NCBI GenBank assembly: GCA_017694875.1
Contig: JADIMG010000097.1
Coordinates: 1 to 64,000, forward strand
DNA from: Candidatus Gallipaludibacter merdavium
Lineage (GTDB): Bacteria; Bacteroidota; Bacteroidia; Bacteroidales; Paludibacteraceae
Direction: 5' to 3'
DNA: 64,000 nucleotides
In this document: positions 7,263 through 19,211 of the stretch, piece by piece
Numbering within the stretch: the stretch's first letter is position 1
Layout of the letters: each line of letters begins with the position of its first letter
The notes under the pieces: generated by a model
What the model saw: only the letters and a program-made list of their open reading frames with translations
What the model was told of the DNA's origin: nothing
The model's database searches: none
Program-made: the position numbers and the translations under genes

Positions 7263-8579
7263 AAACCGATTTAATCTTTTTTCGTATCTGATAAGCAGCA
7301 CATGGTAATACACCCACAAAACAATCAACATTAAAAGGCTTATCAAAGAATACAGCAAGATGGCCAATTTAAAGTCTTTCATCCATACACCTACCATCAA
7401 TCCAATAAAACGTAAAATAAGATATATGAACTCATAAAACATGCCTAATTTCTGCTTTTGAAATATATCAAGCAGAAATGAGAAAGGGCCAAGCAATAAA
7501 GTCCCAGCCAACCAAGGTAACAGAATCCTTATATATTCGCCTGCAACAATCCATTCCTCACCCAAAAACCACCCCGACAAAAATGGCAAAATAGGATAAA
7601 GAAGCACAAAAAACGGGATAACAACCAACAAAGTCATACGTATATACTTTCTATACAATGGATATATAGGCATATTTTGATGCATATTTTCTGTAAACTT
7701 TTGGTAAAAACTCTGATATAAAGATCCCGCAATCATACTAATAGGACGGAAAGATAAAGTGACAGCCATACCAAACAATCCAATGATATTTGTCCCAAAA
7801 AACGGAGTAAGCAGCAACACGGGTAAATTCAAACTTACGTTATTAACTAAAGCCCTTGGCAAAGAATACTTCGGAAAATTAGCATATGTTGCCGCCATAG
7901 ATTGACATTCGCATCTATCCCATACAAATAACGGTCTCAAAACCGTATGTATGCTCTTTTTTATTATCATTAAAATGGAAATGAAAGGGGCTAGCACTGT
8001 ACCAAGAATAAGGCCAATATGCAATGCCCCTCCAATGCCCATGAAATATTTTATTAAACCATTCCATCCACTTTGGGACACAAGATAAATGCTGACATCC
8101 TTAAATCTCTTATTCCTCGTAAACCAATAATTCAACAATGTCCACAAGCCAATACCAAAAACATAAAAAGGCATTAACCAATAATACTTTGCCAGATCTG
8201 GGGCATTGAAAACGGACGCTATTGGCTTACCAAACAATACGGAAACAAAACATAAAGACGTTGTAAACAGTAAAATCAAAAAACCTACATGAAAACATGC
8301 AACAGCACTTTTTCTTGATTTTGGCAACATAATGGAATACTGGTATTCGGCTGTTGAACATAACGTTAATATTCCAGCAATGCTTCCAAACAAATTCAGC
8401 AACCCAAAATCATCAGGACTATAGATACGGGTCAGAATAGGATAAAACACTATCCCCAAAAGTTGAGATACAACATTAGCCATCAACAAGATTGCAGAAT
8501 TCTTTGCTGTATCTGTTTTTGATATGCTTTTTATATTTTCAATCCACCCCATATCATTAAAATTCGGGCTAATGCTCAC
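7257..8579 (-). CDS. Polysaccharide flippase (Wzx/MATE-like, oligosaccharide exporter family)
   Basis: A 440-aa integral membrane protein with about 12-14 hydrophobic segments spread from residue 25 to 430. It begins with a short hydrophilic lead and ends in a basic tail (RYEKRLNRFS), as in Wzx-type flippases that move lipid-linked sugar repeat units across the inner membrane. Codon use is AT-rich compared with neighbours (one sampled 60-base line near 7.4 kb is about one third G+C), a sign of acquisition typical of surface polysaccharide genes. It is convergent with the glycosyltransferase and 37 bases downstream of the GH43 gene on the same strand. The transported glycan is unknown. Confidence 0.85.
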   Translation of the reverse strand: MSISPNFNDMGWIENIKSISKTDTAKNSAILLMANVVSQLLGIVFYPILTRIYSPDDFGLLNLFGSIAGILTLCSTAEYQYSIMLPKSRKSAVACFHVGFLILLFTTSLCFVSVLFGKPIASVFNAPDLAKYYWLMPFYVFGIGLWTLLNYWFTRNKRFKDVSIYLVSQSGWNGLIKYFMGIGGALHIGLILGTVLAPFISILMIIKKSIHTVLRPLFVWDRCECQSMAATYANFPKYSLPRALVNNVSLNLPVLLLTPFFGTNIIGLFGMAVTLSFRPISMIAGSLYQSFYQKFTENMHQNMPIYPLYRKYIRMTLLVVIPFFVLLYPILPFLSGWFLGEEWIVAGEYIRILLPWLAGTLLLGPFSFLLDIFQKQKLGMFYEFIYLILRFIGLMVGVWMKDFKLAILLYSLISLLMLIVLWVYYHVLLIRYEKRLNRFS

Positions 8580-8616
8580 AAGTCAGATTTCACATTAGCC
8601 CTTTGGTAAATTTCAC

Positions 8617-10350
8617 TTATTCCACCATCTTCACTTCTGAGACAGGTGCTACCCCATTTTCGTTAAACGCCTCTATGGCAAAATAATAGGTTTGGTCCGT
8701 ATTCAGCGACTTCATCAGGTGCTCACCTTTGTTTCCATAAATCATCCACGAGCTGTACAATTTGTCTGGAGCAATGCCCCACAGAATATTATATCCTTGC
8801 GCATCCTTAATCGACTTCCACGATATGGTGATGTCCCTGCGGTCCGCGTGGCGCTGGAGTGTAAACTCACGTACCGCTTTCGGAGCTTTTCCACTGCCTG
8901 TTCCAAAAACACGAATGGCTGAAATCGACAAGTGGGGTGTCGGCACATGGATATTGTTGTAACGTACGTAGCGTACCTGTTGTGGATATTCCAATTCCAC
9001 ATAATCATTCGGCACGTCCTTGAAACTGTTGCTTCTATCCACCAGCACAAACCATTCCTTTCCGTCCAATGAACCCTCAATCGCATAACGGTGATACAAT
9101 CCCGTATAGCGTCCATACATGTCCGATTGGTAATCGTTGTAGTTTACCTGAATGGCATTGACCGTTGCCGGTTGTTGCAGGTCAATTTCCACCCATTGCG
9201 AATCATCGTTGGCGGCAGCCAACCAAAACGTCTTGCTGTTCTCGTCTGTCAAACCGGAAGCCTTATATTCACCCTGCTCCGTTGAAGCCTTAACCGGCTT
9301 ATTATAGGAAAGCAACATCCATCCGCGAAACTCACCTTTCTTTCCCGATACAGTCGGTGCATAGCGTGGATAATCACCAAAGCGGGTATCACAATACATA
9401 ATGCCTTCCTTGTCAAAATAAGTAGGAAACATACACAAGCGACGTTCCCAATTCATATTGATGGGCAAGGACATGGAAGCAAAATGCCAATACTGATTGC
9501 CTGGTCCGAGCACTGTAGAACCGTGTCCGGCTCCATTTATATATCCTCCCGGTTTGTAGGAAATGGGGTTGTGTGCCTGATAAGTAAAAGGTCCGAGAGG
9601 CGACTCACCCACATAAACACCATCGGCATACACATTGAACTCTGTACCCGGTGCAGCATATTGCAGATAGTATTTTCCATCATGCTTGGTCATCCATGCA
9701 CCCTCCATATATCCCTTCAACACTGTGTCCGTATGGTTTTCGCCAAAGCGTTCCCAGCCGTGTTTCTCGGGGTTCAGGGTAAACAGCTCGTGCACTCCAC
9801 CTTCCGCAATGAAACGATGGTTTTTGTTCAGTTTCATCACACGGATTGGATAGACATTGGAGGAGCCCCAATACATATAAGCCGAGCCATCATCATCAAT
9901 AAACAAATCAGGGTCCTGCAGATTATGCAGAATAGTAGGAGTAGCTTTCCAGTTTCCCGACTTAGGGTCGTCTGTATATAGCACGCTCATCGAACCTGAT
10001 GGGTCGCCACATACATACAACACCGAATCCTTATAGTTGTGGGCTGCAGGTGCATTACATCCCTGCGGATACCAATTGGTTCCTGGCGTAATAAAGTTCC
10101 AATTCTGCAAGTCTGTAGAATGCCAATAACCATGTGAGCGGGTCACAAACATATAATATTCCCCCCTGAATTCCACCACTGCAGGGTCTGCACCCGAGCG
10201 ATAGGAGATGTCACAGTCAGCATTGTAAATCATGTACGTGTAATCCACATTCAGCGGATTGCAATATGTATCCATACGCATGTCTTGCGCTTGTATAAGA
10301 AAAGCTGCCAATGACATCAGAAAAACAAGCTGCACTTGGAGGTTTTTCAT
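8617..10350 (-). CDS. Secreted glycoside hydrolase family 43 with F5/8-type C and FN3-like domains
   Basis: A 577-aa exported protein with a signal peptide (about 1-22). The N-terminal five-bladed beta-propeller has GH43 acids at Asp55 (SGADPAVV), Asp148 (QDPDLF) and Glu216 (YMEGAW). A discoidin/CBM32-like sugar-binding domain (about 345-485) and a fibronectin-III-like tail (about 495-577) follow. GH43 enzymes act on arabinose-, xylose- or galactose-containing plant glycans; the substrate cannot be read from sequence. No SusC/SusD pair is adjacent. A TACCTTTG promoter box precedes it. Confidence 0.88.
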   Translation of the reverse strand: MKNLQVQLVFLMSLAAFLIQAQDMRMDTYCNPLNVDYTYMIYNADCDISYRSGADPAVVEFRGEYYMFVTRSHGYWHSTDLQNWNFITPGTNWYPQGCNAPAAHNYKDSVLYVCGDPSGSMSVLYTDDPKSGNWKATPTILHNLQDPDLFIDDDGSAYMYWGSSNVYPIRVMKLNKNHRFIAEGGVHELFTLNPEKHGWERFGENHTDTVLKGYMEGAWMTKHDGKYYLQYAAPGTEFNVYADGVYVGESPLGPFTYQAHNPISYKPGGYINGAGHGSTVLGPGNQYWHFASMSLPINMNWERRLCMFPTYFDKEGIMYCDTRFGDYPRYAPTVSGKKGEFRGWMLLSYNKPVKASTEQGEYKASGLTDENSKTFWLAAANDDSQWVEIDLQQPATVNAIQVNYNDYQSDMYGRYTGLYHRYAIEGSLDGKEWFVLVDRSNSFKDVPNDYVELEYPQQVRYVRYNNIHVPTPHLSISAIRVFGTGSGKAPKAVREFTLQRHADRRDITISWKSIKDAQGYNILWGIAPDKLYSSWMIYGNKGEHLMKSLNTDQTYYFAIEAFNENGVAPVSEVKMVE

Positions 10351-10383
10351 AATGATATATATTTGGTTAGATATAAGTATTTA

Positions 10384-10391
10384 CAAAGGTA
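10384..10391 (-). promoter_or_regulatory. -7 promoter element of the GH43 gene
   Basis: TACCTTTG on the minus strand, 33 bases upstream of the start codon, a perfect TAnnTTTG match. Confidence 0.65.
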
Positions 10392-10476
10392 ATCAAAAGA
10401 ACAAATCCAGACAAGAAATAATATCACCATTGATTCCCATTCCATTCGCGGCATCAATCAAACCTATAGTCAAGCA

Positions 10477-10522
10477 TAAAAAAACGCCAACTCAATCCAT
10501 AAGATGAGTTGGCGTTTTTATT
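10477..10522 (-). terminator. Terminator at the end of the rpoBC operon
   Basis: A perfect 14-bp stem AAAACGCCAACTCA (10481-10494) with TGAGTTGGCGTTTT (10505-10518). Reading leftward, it ends in a T run and lies 12 bases after the rpoC stop. Confidence 0.88.
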
Positions 10523-10534
10523 GAAAGATGTTTA

Positions 10535-13500
10535 TTAAACGTTCGCAGACTCGATATCGGTCACACTTTTACGTGCCACCATAATCTTTTCATATTCATC
10601 TAGCGAACCTACAATCAACTTATCATATTCACGCAAACCTGTACCGGCAGGAATCAAATGACCGCAAATCACATTTTCCTTCATGCCCTCAAGTTTATCA
10701 ACCTTTCCGTTGATGGCTGCGTCGTTCAACACTTTCGTCGTTTCCTGGAAGGAAGCTGCTGACATAAAGCTACTTGTCTGCAATGCGGCACGCGTAATAC
10801 CCTGCAAGATTTGATTGGATGTTGCCAAAACTGCATCACGGGCCTCAACCAACTGCAAGTCACGACGTTTCAACATGGAGTTTTCATCACGCAACTTACG
10901 GGCGGTTATAATCTGGCCGGCCTTCAGGACTGTAGAATCACCTGGAGCGACTACAACCTTCTTGCCCCATATCCGGTCATTTTCTTCCATGAACTCGTTC
11001 TTGTCCACCACTTGTTTTTCCAAGAAACGCGTATCTCCCGGATCGATGATTTCCACCTTACGCATCATTTGACGTACAATAACCTCAAAGTGCTTGTCAT
11101 TGATTTTCACGCCCTGCAAACGATATACGTCCTGCACTTCATTGACAATGTAATCCTGAACGGCAGTAGGACCCTTAATCAACAGAATGTCTTCCGGTGT
11201 GATTGCACCATCTGACAATGGTGTACCCGCACGTACGAAGTCATTTTCCTGTACCAAAATCTGTTTAGACAGAGGTATCATGTACTTCTTGACTTCACCT
11301 GACTTGGAAGTTACAGACAATTCGCGATTACCGCGTTTAATCTTGCCGAATGTCACCTCACCGTCAATTTCGGCAACGATTGCCGGGTTAGACGGGTTAC
11401 GAGCTTCAAACAACTCGGTTACACGTGGAAGACCACCCGTAATATCGCCGGCCTTACCGACTGCACGTGGAATCTTAACCAAGGTCTGACCTACTTGAAT
11501 CTTATCACCGTCATCCAATACCAAGTGAGCACCCACAGGCAAGTTGTAAGTTTTCAAAATCTCACCACCCTTACCTATAATATGTGCACTCGGCACTTTA
11601 TTTCTATCTTTCGATTCAATGATAATCTTTTCACGCAAACCTGTTGCATCGTCTGTTTCAGTCTTGAAGGTCAAGTTCTCAACTACATCTTCAAACTTAA
11701 TCTTACCGGCCTGCTCAACAATAATCAAAGCATTGAATGGGTCCCATTCACAAATCTTCGTTCCTTTCTCACAGACAGTCCCATCTTTTACATAAAGTTT
11801 GGAACCATACGGAATATTTTGAGTGGTCAGCACGATATTGGTTGTAGTATCAACCACACGCATTTCTGCCAAACGGCTGACAACCACCTGATAAGCTTCA
11901 CCATTTTCGTCTTTCGCTTCAACGGTACGAAGTTCATCAAACTCAACACGACCATCGTAGCGCAGGACAATACTTGACTCAGCTGCAACGTTGGATGCCA
12001 CACCACCAACGTGGAACGTACGCAATGTCAGCTGTGTTCCCGGTTCACCGATTGACTGGGCTGCAATCACACCAACTGCTTCACCCTTGTTGACCATTCG
12101 ACCCGTTGCCAAGTTACGTCCGTAACATTTAGCACAAACGCCACGTTTAGCCTCACAAGTCAATACAGAACGGATTTCAACACGTTCAATTGGTGATTCT
12201 TGAATAATCTTGGCTGCATTTTCACGAATTTCCTCACCAGCGGCAACAATCAGTTCACCGGTAGAAGGATGATAAATGTCATGAACAGAAACACGACCCA
12301 AGATACGTTCATACAAGGATGCAACCACTTCCTCGTTGTTCTTCAATTCTGTTGCAACCAAACCACGCAACGTACCGCAATCTTCCTCTGTAATGATTAC
12401 ATCGTGTGATACGTCAACCAGACGACGGGTCAGATATCCTGCATCCGCCGTTTTCAGAGCGGTATCAGCCAAACCTTTACGAGCACCGTGCGTAGAAATA
12501 AAGTATTCCAACACAGACAAGCCCTCTTTAAAGTTTGAAAGAATTGGGTTCTCAATAATCTGTCCGCCTTCAGCACCCGCTTTTTGCGGCTTAGCCATCA
12601 AACCACGCATACCGGAAAGCTGACGAATCTGTTCCTTAGAACCACGGGCTCCGGAATCCAACATCATGTACACAGAATTAAATCCTTGGTTGTCCGATGA
12701 CAATTGTTTCATCAACACATTAGACAATTTGGAGTTAACATGTGTCCAAGTATCAATAATCTGATTGTAACGTTCGTTGTTGGTAATGAAGCCCATGTTA
12801 TAGTTGTTCATGATTTCTTCCACCTCTGCGTTACCTTCAGCTACCAATTGTTCTTTTTCTGCCGGAATGATAATATCATTCAAGTTGAATGACAAACCAC
12901 CCTTGAAGGCCATATAGTATCCCAAATCCTTGATGTCATCGAGGAATTTGGCTGTAGTAGCAACACCGCAAACCTTTATAATGTTACCGATGATGTCACG
13001 CAGAGACTTCTTGGAAAGAATCTCATTGATAAAGCCAACCTCTTTCGGCACACATTTGTTTACAAGAATACGTCCGACCGTTGTCTTGATGGTCTGTTTT
13101 GTCAACTGGCCATTTTCATCCAAATCGTCAGTACGAACTGTAATCCATGCATGCAAGTCCACACAACCTTCATTGTAAGCTATCTCGGCTTCTTCGGGAG
13201 AATAGAAGTTCAAACCTTCGCCTTTAGCTCCGTCACGGCCTTTGGTAATGTAATACAGACCCAACACCATGTCCTGTGACGGTACTGTAATTGGAGCTCC
13301 GTTAGCAGGATTAAGAATATTGTGTGATGCCAACATCAACATTTGAGCTTCCACAACGGCTTCGTTGCTCAAAGGCAAGTGAACGGCCATCTGGTCACCG
13401 TCGAAGTCAGCGTTGAATGCAGTACATGCCAATGGGTGCAATTGAATTGCCTTTCCTTCAATCATCTTAGGTTGGAATGCCTGGATACCCAAGCGGTGCA

Positions 13501-14818
13501 AAGTCGGGGCACGGTTCAACAATACCGGGTGGCCTTTCATTACATATTCCAATATATCCCAAATGATTGGGTCTTTTCTGTCGATAACTTTCTTGGCTGA
13601 TTTCACAGTCTTCACGATACCACGCTCAATAAGTTTCCTGATAACAAACGGCTTGTATAATTCAGCCGCCATATCTTTAGGAAGACCGCATTCGTGCATC
13701 TTCAACTCTGGACCAACAACAATTACAGAACGTGCAGAATAGTCAACACGTTTACCCAAAAGGTTCTGACGGAAACGTCCTTGTTTACCTTTCAAACTAT
13801 CAGACAAGGATTTCAATGGCCTGTTGGCTTCTGACTTGACAGCAGAAGACTTGCGTGAATTATCCAGCAATGAGTCAACAGCTTCTTGCAACATACGTTT
13901 CTCATTACGCAAAATCACTTCAGGAGCCTTAATTTCCAACAAACGTTTCAGACGGTTGTTACGGATAATGACGCGACGATACAGGTCATTCAAGTCGGAA
14001 GTAGCGAAACGTCCACCATCCAGCGGTACCAACGGACGCAATTCCGGCGGAATAACAGGAACAATACGCAAAACCATCCATTCAGGTTTGTTACGGTTGC
14101 GTGACGCACGGAAAGACTCTACTACCTGCAAACGTTTCAGAGCTTCGTTCTTGCGTTGCTGTGAATTGTCCGTATTTGCCTTATGGCGCAATTCATAGGA
14201 TAGGCTGTCCAAATCCAGTCTCTCCAACAAATCATATACGGCTTCAGCGCCCATTTTAGCCACAAACTTTTGTGGGTCCTTGTCATCCAAAGACTGATTC
14301 TCACGAGGCAAACGGTCCAGAATAGCAAGGTATTCGTCTTCAGTCAGCAAATCACCTTCCGCAATATTTTCATCCTCGAGAATACCCTTTTGAATCACTA
14401 CATATTTCTCGTAATATATAATAGCATCCAATTTCTTGGTCGGCATGCCCAACAGATATCCCATCTTATTAGGCAATGAGCGGAAATACCAGATATGCGC
14501 AACAGGCACTACCAATTGAATATGTCCCATGCGCTCACGGCGTACCTTCTTTTCAGTAACCTCCACACCACAACGGTCGCAGACAATTCCTTTATAACGG
14601 ATACGTTTATACTTACCGCAATGGCATTCGTAGTCACGTGTAGGACCGAAAATACGTTCGCAAAACAAACCGTCACGTTCCGGTTTGTATGTACGATAGT
14701 TTATCGTTTCGGGCTTGAGCACCTCACCACTGGACATTCTAAGAATCTCTTCAGGAGAAGCCAAGCCAATGGAAATCTTGGTGAAACCGCTTTTTTTATT
14801 ATCGTTTTTAAAAGCCAT
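10535..14818 (-). CDS. rpoC: DNA-directed RNA polymerase subunit beta'
   Basis: Largest subunit of RNA polymerase, 1427 aa, the length usual in Bacteroides. The catalytic magnesium site NADFDGDQ is at residues 469-476 with Asp471, Asp473 and Asp475. The N-terminal zinc-binding cysteines ([20 protein letters not shown], about 64-86) and the second zinc cluster ([13 protein letters not shown]) are intact. It is the last gene of the minus-strand operon. A 12-bp hairpin lies in the short gap after rpoB. Confidence 0.98.
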   Translation of the reverse strand: MAFKNDNKKSGFTKISIGLASPEEILRMSSGEVLKPETINYRTYKPERDGLFCERIFGPTRDYECHCGKYKRIRYKGIVCDRCGVEVTEKKVRRERMGHIQLVVPVAHIWYFRSLPNKMGYLLGMPTKKLDAIIYYEKYVVIQKGILEDENIAEGDLLTEDEYLAILDRLPRENQSLDDKDPQKFVAKMGAEAVYDLLERLDLDSLSYELRHKANTDNSQQRKNEALKRLQVVESFRASRNRNKPEWMVLRIVPVIPPELRPLVPLDGGRFATSDLNDLYRRVIIRNNRLKRLLEIKAPEVILRNEKRMLQEAVDSLLDNSRKSSAVKSEANRPLKSLSDSLKGKQGRFRQNLLGKRVDYSARSVIVVGPELKMHECGLPKDMAAELYKPFVIRKLIERGIVKTVKSAKKVIDRKDPIIWDILEYVMKGHPVLLNRAPTLHRLGIQAFQPKMIEGKAIQLHPLACTAFNADFDGDQMAVHLPLSNEAVVEAQMLMLASHNILNPANGAPITVPSQDMVLGLYYITKGRDGAKGEGLNFYSPEEAEIAYNEGCVDLHAWITVRTDDLDENGQLTKQTIKTTVGRILVNKCVPKEVGFINEILSKKSLRDIIGNIIKVCGVATTAKFLDDIKDLGYYMAFKGGLSFNLNDIIIPAEKEQLVAEGNAEVEEIMNNYNMGFITNNERYNQIIDTWTHVNSKLSNVLMKQLSSDNQGFNSVYMMLDSGARGSKEQIRQLSGMRGLMAKPQKAGAEGGQIIENPILSNFKEGLSVLEYFISTHGARKGLADTALKTADAGYLTRRLVDVSHDVIITEEDCGTLRGLVATELKNNEEVVASLYERILGRVSVHDIYHPSTGELIVAAGEEIRENAAKIIQESPIERVEIRSVLTCEAKRGVCAKCYGRNLATGRMVNKGEAVGVIAAQSIGEPGTQLTLRTFHVGGVASNVAAESSIVLRYDGRVEFDELRTVEAKDENGEAYQVVVSRLAEMRVVDTTTNIVLTTQNIPYGSKLYVKDGTVCEKGTKICEWDPFNALIIVEQAGKIKFEDVVENLTFKTETDDATGLREKIIIESKDRNKVPSAHIIGKGGEILKTYNLPVGAHLVLDDGDKIQVGQTLVKIPRAVGKAGDITGGLPRVTELFEARNPSNPAIVAEIDGEVTFGKIKRGNRELSVTSKSGEVKKYMIPLSKQILVQENDFVRAGTPLSDGAITPEDILLIKGPTAVQDYIVNEVQDVYRLQGVKINDKHFEVIVRQMMRKVEIIDPGDTRFLEKQVVDKNEFMEENDRIWGKKVVVAPGDSTVLKAGQIITARKLRDENSMLKRRDLQLVEARDAVLATSNQILQGITRAALQTSSFMSAASFQETTKVLNDAAINGKVDKLEGMKENVICGHLIPAGTGLREYDKLIVGSLDEYEKIMVARKSVTDIESANV

Positions 14819-14845
14819 AGTATTTATATTCGTTTAAATATTGGG

Positions 14846-14873
14846 ACTTAAGAGGGGTGGCCCCCTCTTAAGT
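14846..14873 (-). other. Perfect 12-bp hairpin between rpoB and rpoC
   Basis: ACTTAAGAGGGG (14846-14857) pairs with CCCCTCTTAAGT (14862-14873) across a 4-base loop. It begins 3 bases after the rpoB stop on the minus strand. No U-run follows, so it is not an ordinary terminator; it may be a processing site or mRNA stability element. Confidence 0.7.
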
Positions 14874-14875
14874 TA

Positions 14876-17800
14876 CTACTCTAAATTAACGCTAAGGCAT
14901 AAGCCACGCAACTCGTGCAACAATACGTTCAAAGACTCTGGAATGCCTGGTGTTGGGAATGGGTCTCCCTTAACAATGGCTTCATAAGTACGAGCACGTC
15001 CCATAACATCATCGGACTTGACAGTCAATATTTCCTGCAAGATGTGAGCAGCCCCAAATGCTTCAAGGGCCCAAACTTCCATCTCACCGAAACGCTGTCC
15101 ACCGAACTGTGCTTTACCTCCTAACGGCTGTTGCGTAATCAAAGAATAAGGACCAATAGAACGAGCGTGCATCTTATCGTCAACCATGTGACCCAATTTC
15201 AAGAAGTAAGTCACACCAACGGTTGCCGGCTGGTCAAATCTTTCACCTGTTCCACCATCATACAGATAGGTCTTACCATAACGTGGAACACCAGCCTTAT
15301 CAGTCCATTCATTCAAGTCATCAAGCGTACATCCATCGAAAATAGGAGTAGCAAATTTAACTCCCAATTCGCGACCTGCCCATCCCAGAACAGCTTCAAA
15401 AATCTGTCCGAGGTTCATACGGGAAGGCACACCCAATGGATTCAATACTATGTCAACAGGAGTACCGTCAGCCAAGAAAGGCATATCTTCCTGACGTACG
15501 ATACGGGAAACAATACCCTTGTTTCCGTGACGACCGGCCATCTTGTCACCTACACGAATCTTACGTTTTTTGGCAATATATACTTTTGCCATTTGTACGA
15601 TACCGTTAGGCAGTTCATCACCTATCGTGATATTGAATTTCTTACGCTTGATTTGTGCATCAAGTTCTTTACACTTCTTCAGATAGTTCATAATAAGCTG
15701 TTTGATCAACTTATTCTTTTCTTCATCTGTGGTCCATTTTTCTAGCTGAACCAATGTATAGTCAATATCACGCAAACGTTCCGGCGTAAACTTGCTGTTT
15801 TTGCTTATCAGGTCTGTTCCCAAGAAATCTTTCACACCGGCAGAAGTTTTTCCTTCGGTAAGAACCAATAGCTTCTCTACCAGGATTTTCTTCAGTTCTG
15901 CAATTTGTGCGTCCAATTCTTCGTCAAGCTTCGGCAGAATAGCCTTGTCGGCCATTTTAGCCTTGCGGTCTTTCTGTGCTTTGGAGAACAAGCGCTTGCC
16001 TATAACAACACCCGACAAGGAAGGAGTCGCTTTCAAGGATGCATCTTTCACATCTCCGGCTTTATCACCGAAAATTGCACGTAACAGCTTTTCTTCCGGC
16101 GACGGGTCAGACTCACCCTTAGGTGTAATTTTACCGATAATTATATCGCCCGGCTCAATTCTTGCACCAACACGTATGATACCGTTTTCATCCAAGTCCT
16201 TCGTTGCATCCTCACTCACATTAGGAATATCGGAAGTCAATTCTTCCAAGCCACGTTTTGTTTCACGCACCTCCAACAACTGCTCAACTACATGCACAGA
16301 TGTAAAGATATCTTCGCGCACTATACGCTCACTCAAAACGATAGCATCCTCAAAGTTATATCCTTTCCAAGGAATGTAGGCAACTTTAAGGTTTTTGCCA
16401 AGTGCCAACTCACCATTCTGTGTAGAATAACCTTCTGTCAGAATCTGTCCTTTTTCCACTCTATCGCCTTTCAACACTAAAGGTCTCAAATCGACAGTCG
16501 TATTCTGGTTAGTCTTTTGGAACTTCGGCAGTTTATAGGTCTTCACCGGTGATTCAAAGCTGACAAAATCCTCATCTGGCGTACGGTCGTATTTAATCTG
16601 AATCTGGTCTGCATCCACGTAAATAACCTCACCGTTACCCTCTGCCATCACCTGTGTGCGTGAGTCAGTTATCAGCTGACGTTCGATTCCTGTACCCACA
16701 ATAGGTGCCTCGCTACGCAACAAAGGAACAGCCTGGCGCATCATGTTGGAACCCATCAATGCACGGTTTGCATCATCATGCTCCAAGAAAGGAATCAAGG
16801 CTGCTGCAATAGAAGCAATTTGGGAAGGAGATACGTCCATCAAGTCTACATCTTCCGGTGCAACTACAGGAAAATCCGCTTCCAAACGTGCTTTAACTTT
16901 GGAACGGATGAAACGGCCCTCATCATCAAGGGGAGCATTCCCTTGTGCTACCGTTTTATTTTCTTCTTCCTCTGCCGTCATATATACAACTCCATTTTCC
17001 GAAAGGTCAACTTTTGCATCCTTCACCTTACGATATGGAGTTTCTATAAATCCGAGTCCATTGATTTTGGCATATATACATAAAGAAGAAATCAGACCGA
17101 TATTCGGACCTTCTGGAGTTTCAATAGGGCACAAACGTCCATAGTGTGTATAGTGAACATCACGCACTTCGAAACCGGCACGGTCACGGGAAAGACCTCC
17201 AGGACCAAGAGCTGACATACGGCGTTTGTGCGTAATTTCAGCCAAGGGGTTTTGCTGGTCCATAAATTGCGACAAAGCATTTGTTCCGAAATATGAATTG
17301 ATAACAGAAGAAATGCTCTTCGCATTAATCAGGTCAACCGGTGTAAACACTTCGTTGTCGCGCACATTCATACGTTCACGAATAGTACGTGCCATACGTG
17401 CAAGTCCAACACCGAACTGGTTATATAATTGTTCGCCTACGGTGCGGACACGACGGTTACTCAGATGGTCAATGTCATCTACCTCGGCTTTTGAATTAAT
17501 CAGTCTAATAAGATACTTGATGATTTCGATAATATCCTCTTTGGTCAACACCTTCACGTCCATATCGGTCGTCAAGCCAAGTTTCCTATTGATGCGGTAA
17601 CGCCCCACATCACCCAGGTCATAACGTTTTTCAGAGAAGAACAAGTTATTGATAGCATCTCTTGCCGTTGAGTCATCGGGTGGTTCTGCGTTGCGCAACT
17701 GTCTATAGATATATAATACTGCTTCTTTTTCCGAATTGCTCGGGTCCTTTTGCAGTGTATTATAGATAATGGTATAGTCAATCTGGTTGGAGTCTTCTCT

Positions 17801-18688
17801 GTGCAGCAGGATAGTAGAAGCACCTGATTCGAGGATTTCTGCTATATGCTGTTTCTCCAACACAGTTTCACGGTCAATTACAACCTCATTACGTTCAATG
17901 GTTACGACCTCTCCGGTATCTTCATCAACAAAATCTTCCACCCATGCTTTCAGCACACGTGCTGCCAGCTTACGCCCTATCACTTTATTGAGGTTGGTTT
18001 TCGTAACTTTGATTTCTTCGGCCAAGCCAAAGCATTCAAGAATATCTTTGTCGCTTTCGAATCCGATTGCGCGTAAAAGCGTTGTAACAGGTAATTTTTT
18101 CTTGCGGTCAATATATGCATACATGACATTATTGATGTCAGTTGCAAATTCAATCCAAGAACCGCGGAAAGGAATGATACGTGCAGAATACAATTTTGTG
18201 CCGTTTGCATGTACACTTTGGCCAAAGAAAACGCCAGGAGAGCGGTGTAATTGCGAAACGATAACACGTTCAGCACCATTAATGACAAAGGTGCCTTTTT
18301 CTGTCATATAGGGGATAGTTCCCAGATATACATCTTGAATAACTGTATCGAAATCCTCATGGTCAGGATCGGTACAATACAATTTCAATTTTGCCTTCAA
18401 AGGAACGCTATAGGTGAGCCCTCTTTCCAAACACTCATTGATAGTGTAACGCGGTGGGTCAATATAATAGTCGAGGAACTCGAGGATAAAGTTATTTCGC
18501 GTATCTGCAATGGGAAAATTCTCAGCAAACACCTTATACAATCCTTCCTGTTTTCTCGTCTCAGGAGAGGTGTCCATCTGAAAGAAATCATGGAAAGACT
18601 TCAACTGGATCTCCAAAAAATCAGGATAAGGGAACTGATTCTTAATGGAGGCGAAATTAATTCGTTGAGTAGGTTTAATAGAAGACAT
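14876..18688 (-). CDS. rpoB: DNA-directed RNA polymerase subunit beta
   Basis: A 1270-aa RNA polymerase subunit, the length typical of Bacteroides. The rifampicin-binding region reads [20 protein letters not shown] from about residue 475, with the Asp, His, Arg and Ser positions linked to resistance in other bacteria unchanged, so no target-site resistance is visible. The C-terminal half carries the conserved [12 protein letters not shown] stretch. It follows rplL after a 105-base gap with a terminator-like hairpin and precedes rpoC by 57 bases. Confidence 0.98.
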   Translation of the reverse strand: MSSIKPTQRINFASIKNQFPYPDFLEIQLKSFHDFFQMDTSPETRKQEGLYKVFAENFPIADTRNNFILEFLDYYIDPPRYTINECLERGLTYSVPLKAKLKLYCTDPDHEDFDTVIQDVYLGTIPYMTEKGTFVINGAERVIVSQLHRSPGVFFGQSVHANGTKLYSARIIPFRGSWIEFATDINNVMYAYIDRKKKLPVTTLLRAIGFESDKDILECFGLAEEIKVTKTNLNKVIGRKLAARVLKAWVEDFVDEDTGEVVTIERNEVVIDRETVLEKQHIAEILESGASTILLHREDSNQIDYTIIYNTLQKDPSNSEKEAVLYIYRQLRNAEPPDDSTARDAINNLFFSEKRYDLGDVGRYRINRKLGLTTDMDVKVLTKEDIIEIIKYLIRLINSKAEVDDIDHLSNRRVRTVGEQLYNQFGVGLARMARTIRERMNVRDNEVFTPVDLINAKSISSVINSYFGTNALSQFMDQQNPLAEITHKRRMSALGPGGLSRDRAGFEVRDVHYTHYGRLCPIETPEGPNIGLISSLCIYAKINGLGFIETPYRKVKDAKVDLSENGVVYMTAEEEENKTVAQGNAPLDDEGRFIRSKVKARLEADFPVVAPEDVDLMDVSPSQIASIAAALIPFLEHDDANRALMGSNMMRQAVPLLRSEAPIVGTGIERQLITDSRTQVMAEGNGEVIYVDADQIQIKYDRTPDEDFVSFESPVKTYKLPKFQKTNQNTTVDLRPLVLKGDRVEKGQILTEGYSTQNGELALGKNLKVAYIPWKGYNFEDAIVLSERIVREDIFTSVHVVEQLLEVRETKRGLEELTSDIPNVSEDATKDLDENGIIRVGARIEPGDIIIGKITPKGESDPSPEEKLLRAIFGDKAGDVKDASLKATPSLSGVVIGKRLFSKAQKDRKAKMADKAILPKLDEELDAQIAELKKILVEKLLVLTEGKTSAGVKDFLGTDLISKNSKFTPERLRDIDYTLVQLEKWTTDEEKNKLIKQLIMNYLKKCKELDAQIKRKKFNITIGDELPNGIVQMAKVYIAKKRKIRVGDKMAGRHGNKGIVSRIVRQEDMPFLADGTPVDIVLNPLGVPSRMNLGQIFEAVLGWAGRELGVKFATPIFDGCTLDDLNEWTDKAGVPRYGKTYLYDGGTGERFDQPATVGVTYFLKLGHMVDDKMHARSIGPYSLITQQPLGGKAQFGGQRFGEMEVWALEAFGAAHILQEILTVKSDDVMGRARTYEAIVKGDPFPTPGIPESLNVLLHELRGLCLSVNLE

Positions 18689-18735
18689 TGTTTTAAGAAG
18701 TTTAGTAAGACAAAGAACTTAAATTAGATTATAGA

Positions 18736-18772
18736 CAAAAAGGTTTAGAATCCCTGGAAGGGACTCTAAACC
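18736..18772 (-). terminator. Attenuator-like hairpin between rplL and rpoB
   Basis: In the leftward RNA GGUUUAGAGUCCC pairs with GGGAUUCUAAACC (18772-18760 with 18754-18742), 13 bp including one G-U pair, with a 5-base loop and a UUUUUGU tail. It lies inside the operon, so it probably ends only part of the transcripts, lowering rpoBC relative to ribosomal protein mRNA as known for the E. coli rplJL-rpoBC attenuator. Confidence 0.75.
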
Positions 18773-18793
18773 AAATTTTTGACTTAAAAGTCA

Positions 18794-19168
18794 TTATTTA
18801 AGTTCAACTTCTGCTCCGCCTTCTTCAAGTTGTTTTTTCAAGCTTTCTGCTTCTTCTTTAGAAGCGCCTTCCTTGATTGTTGAAGGAGCACCGTCTACTA
18901 AATCTTTAGCATCTTTCAAGCCAAGGCCAGTAAGTTCCTTAACCAACTTAACGATAGCTAATTTATTTGCACCAGGTGCTTTCAAAACTACATCGAATGA
19001 AGTTTTTTCTTCAACAGCTTCAGCTGCGGCTGCAGGACCAGCAGCAACAGCAACAGCTGCAGCAGCAGGTTCAATACCATACTCGTCTTTCAAAATTTGA
19101 GCTAACTCGTTTACTTCTTTTACTGTCAAGTTAACCAGTTGTTCTGCAAAAGCTTTCAAATCTGCCAT
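18794..19168 (-). CDS. rplL: 50S ribosomal protein L7/L12
   Basis: Stalk protein of the large ribosomal subunit, 124 aa, recruits translation GTPases. The N-terminal dimerisation domain (about 1-32), an Ala-rich hinge (about 35-52) and the C-terminal factor-binding domain with [19 protein letters not shown] are all intact. Follows rplJ by 43 bases in the operon. Confidence 0.97.
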   Translation of the reverse strand: MADLKAFAEQLVNLTVKEVNELAQILKDEYGIEPAAAAVAVAAGPAAAAEAVEEKTSFDVVLKAPGANKLAIVKLVKELTGLGLKDAKDLVDGAPSTIKEGASKEEAESLKKQLEEGGAEVELK

Positions 19169-19211
19169 TTTCTTAAATTTTATAGGAGTTATTTTTTCTA
19201 TTACTTTTTAA

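Noticed and set aside
14819-14875. Terminator ending transcription before rpoC
   Set aside because: The stem is followed by CCCAATATT on the transcribed strand, not by a U-run, and rpoC must be transcribed from the shared operon.
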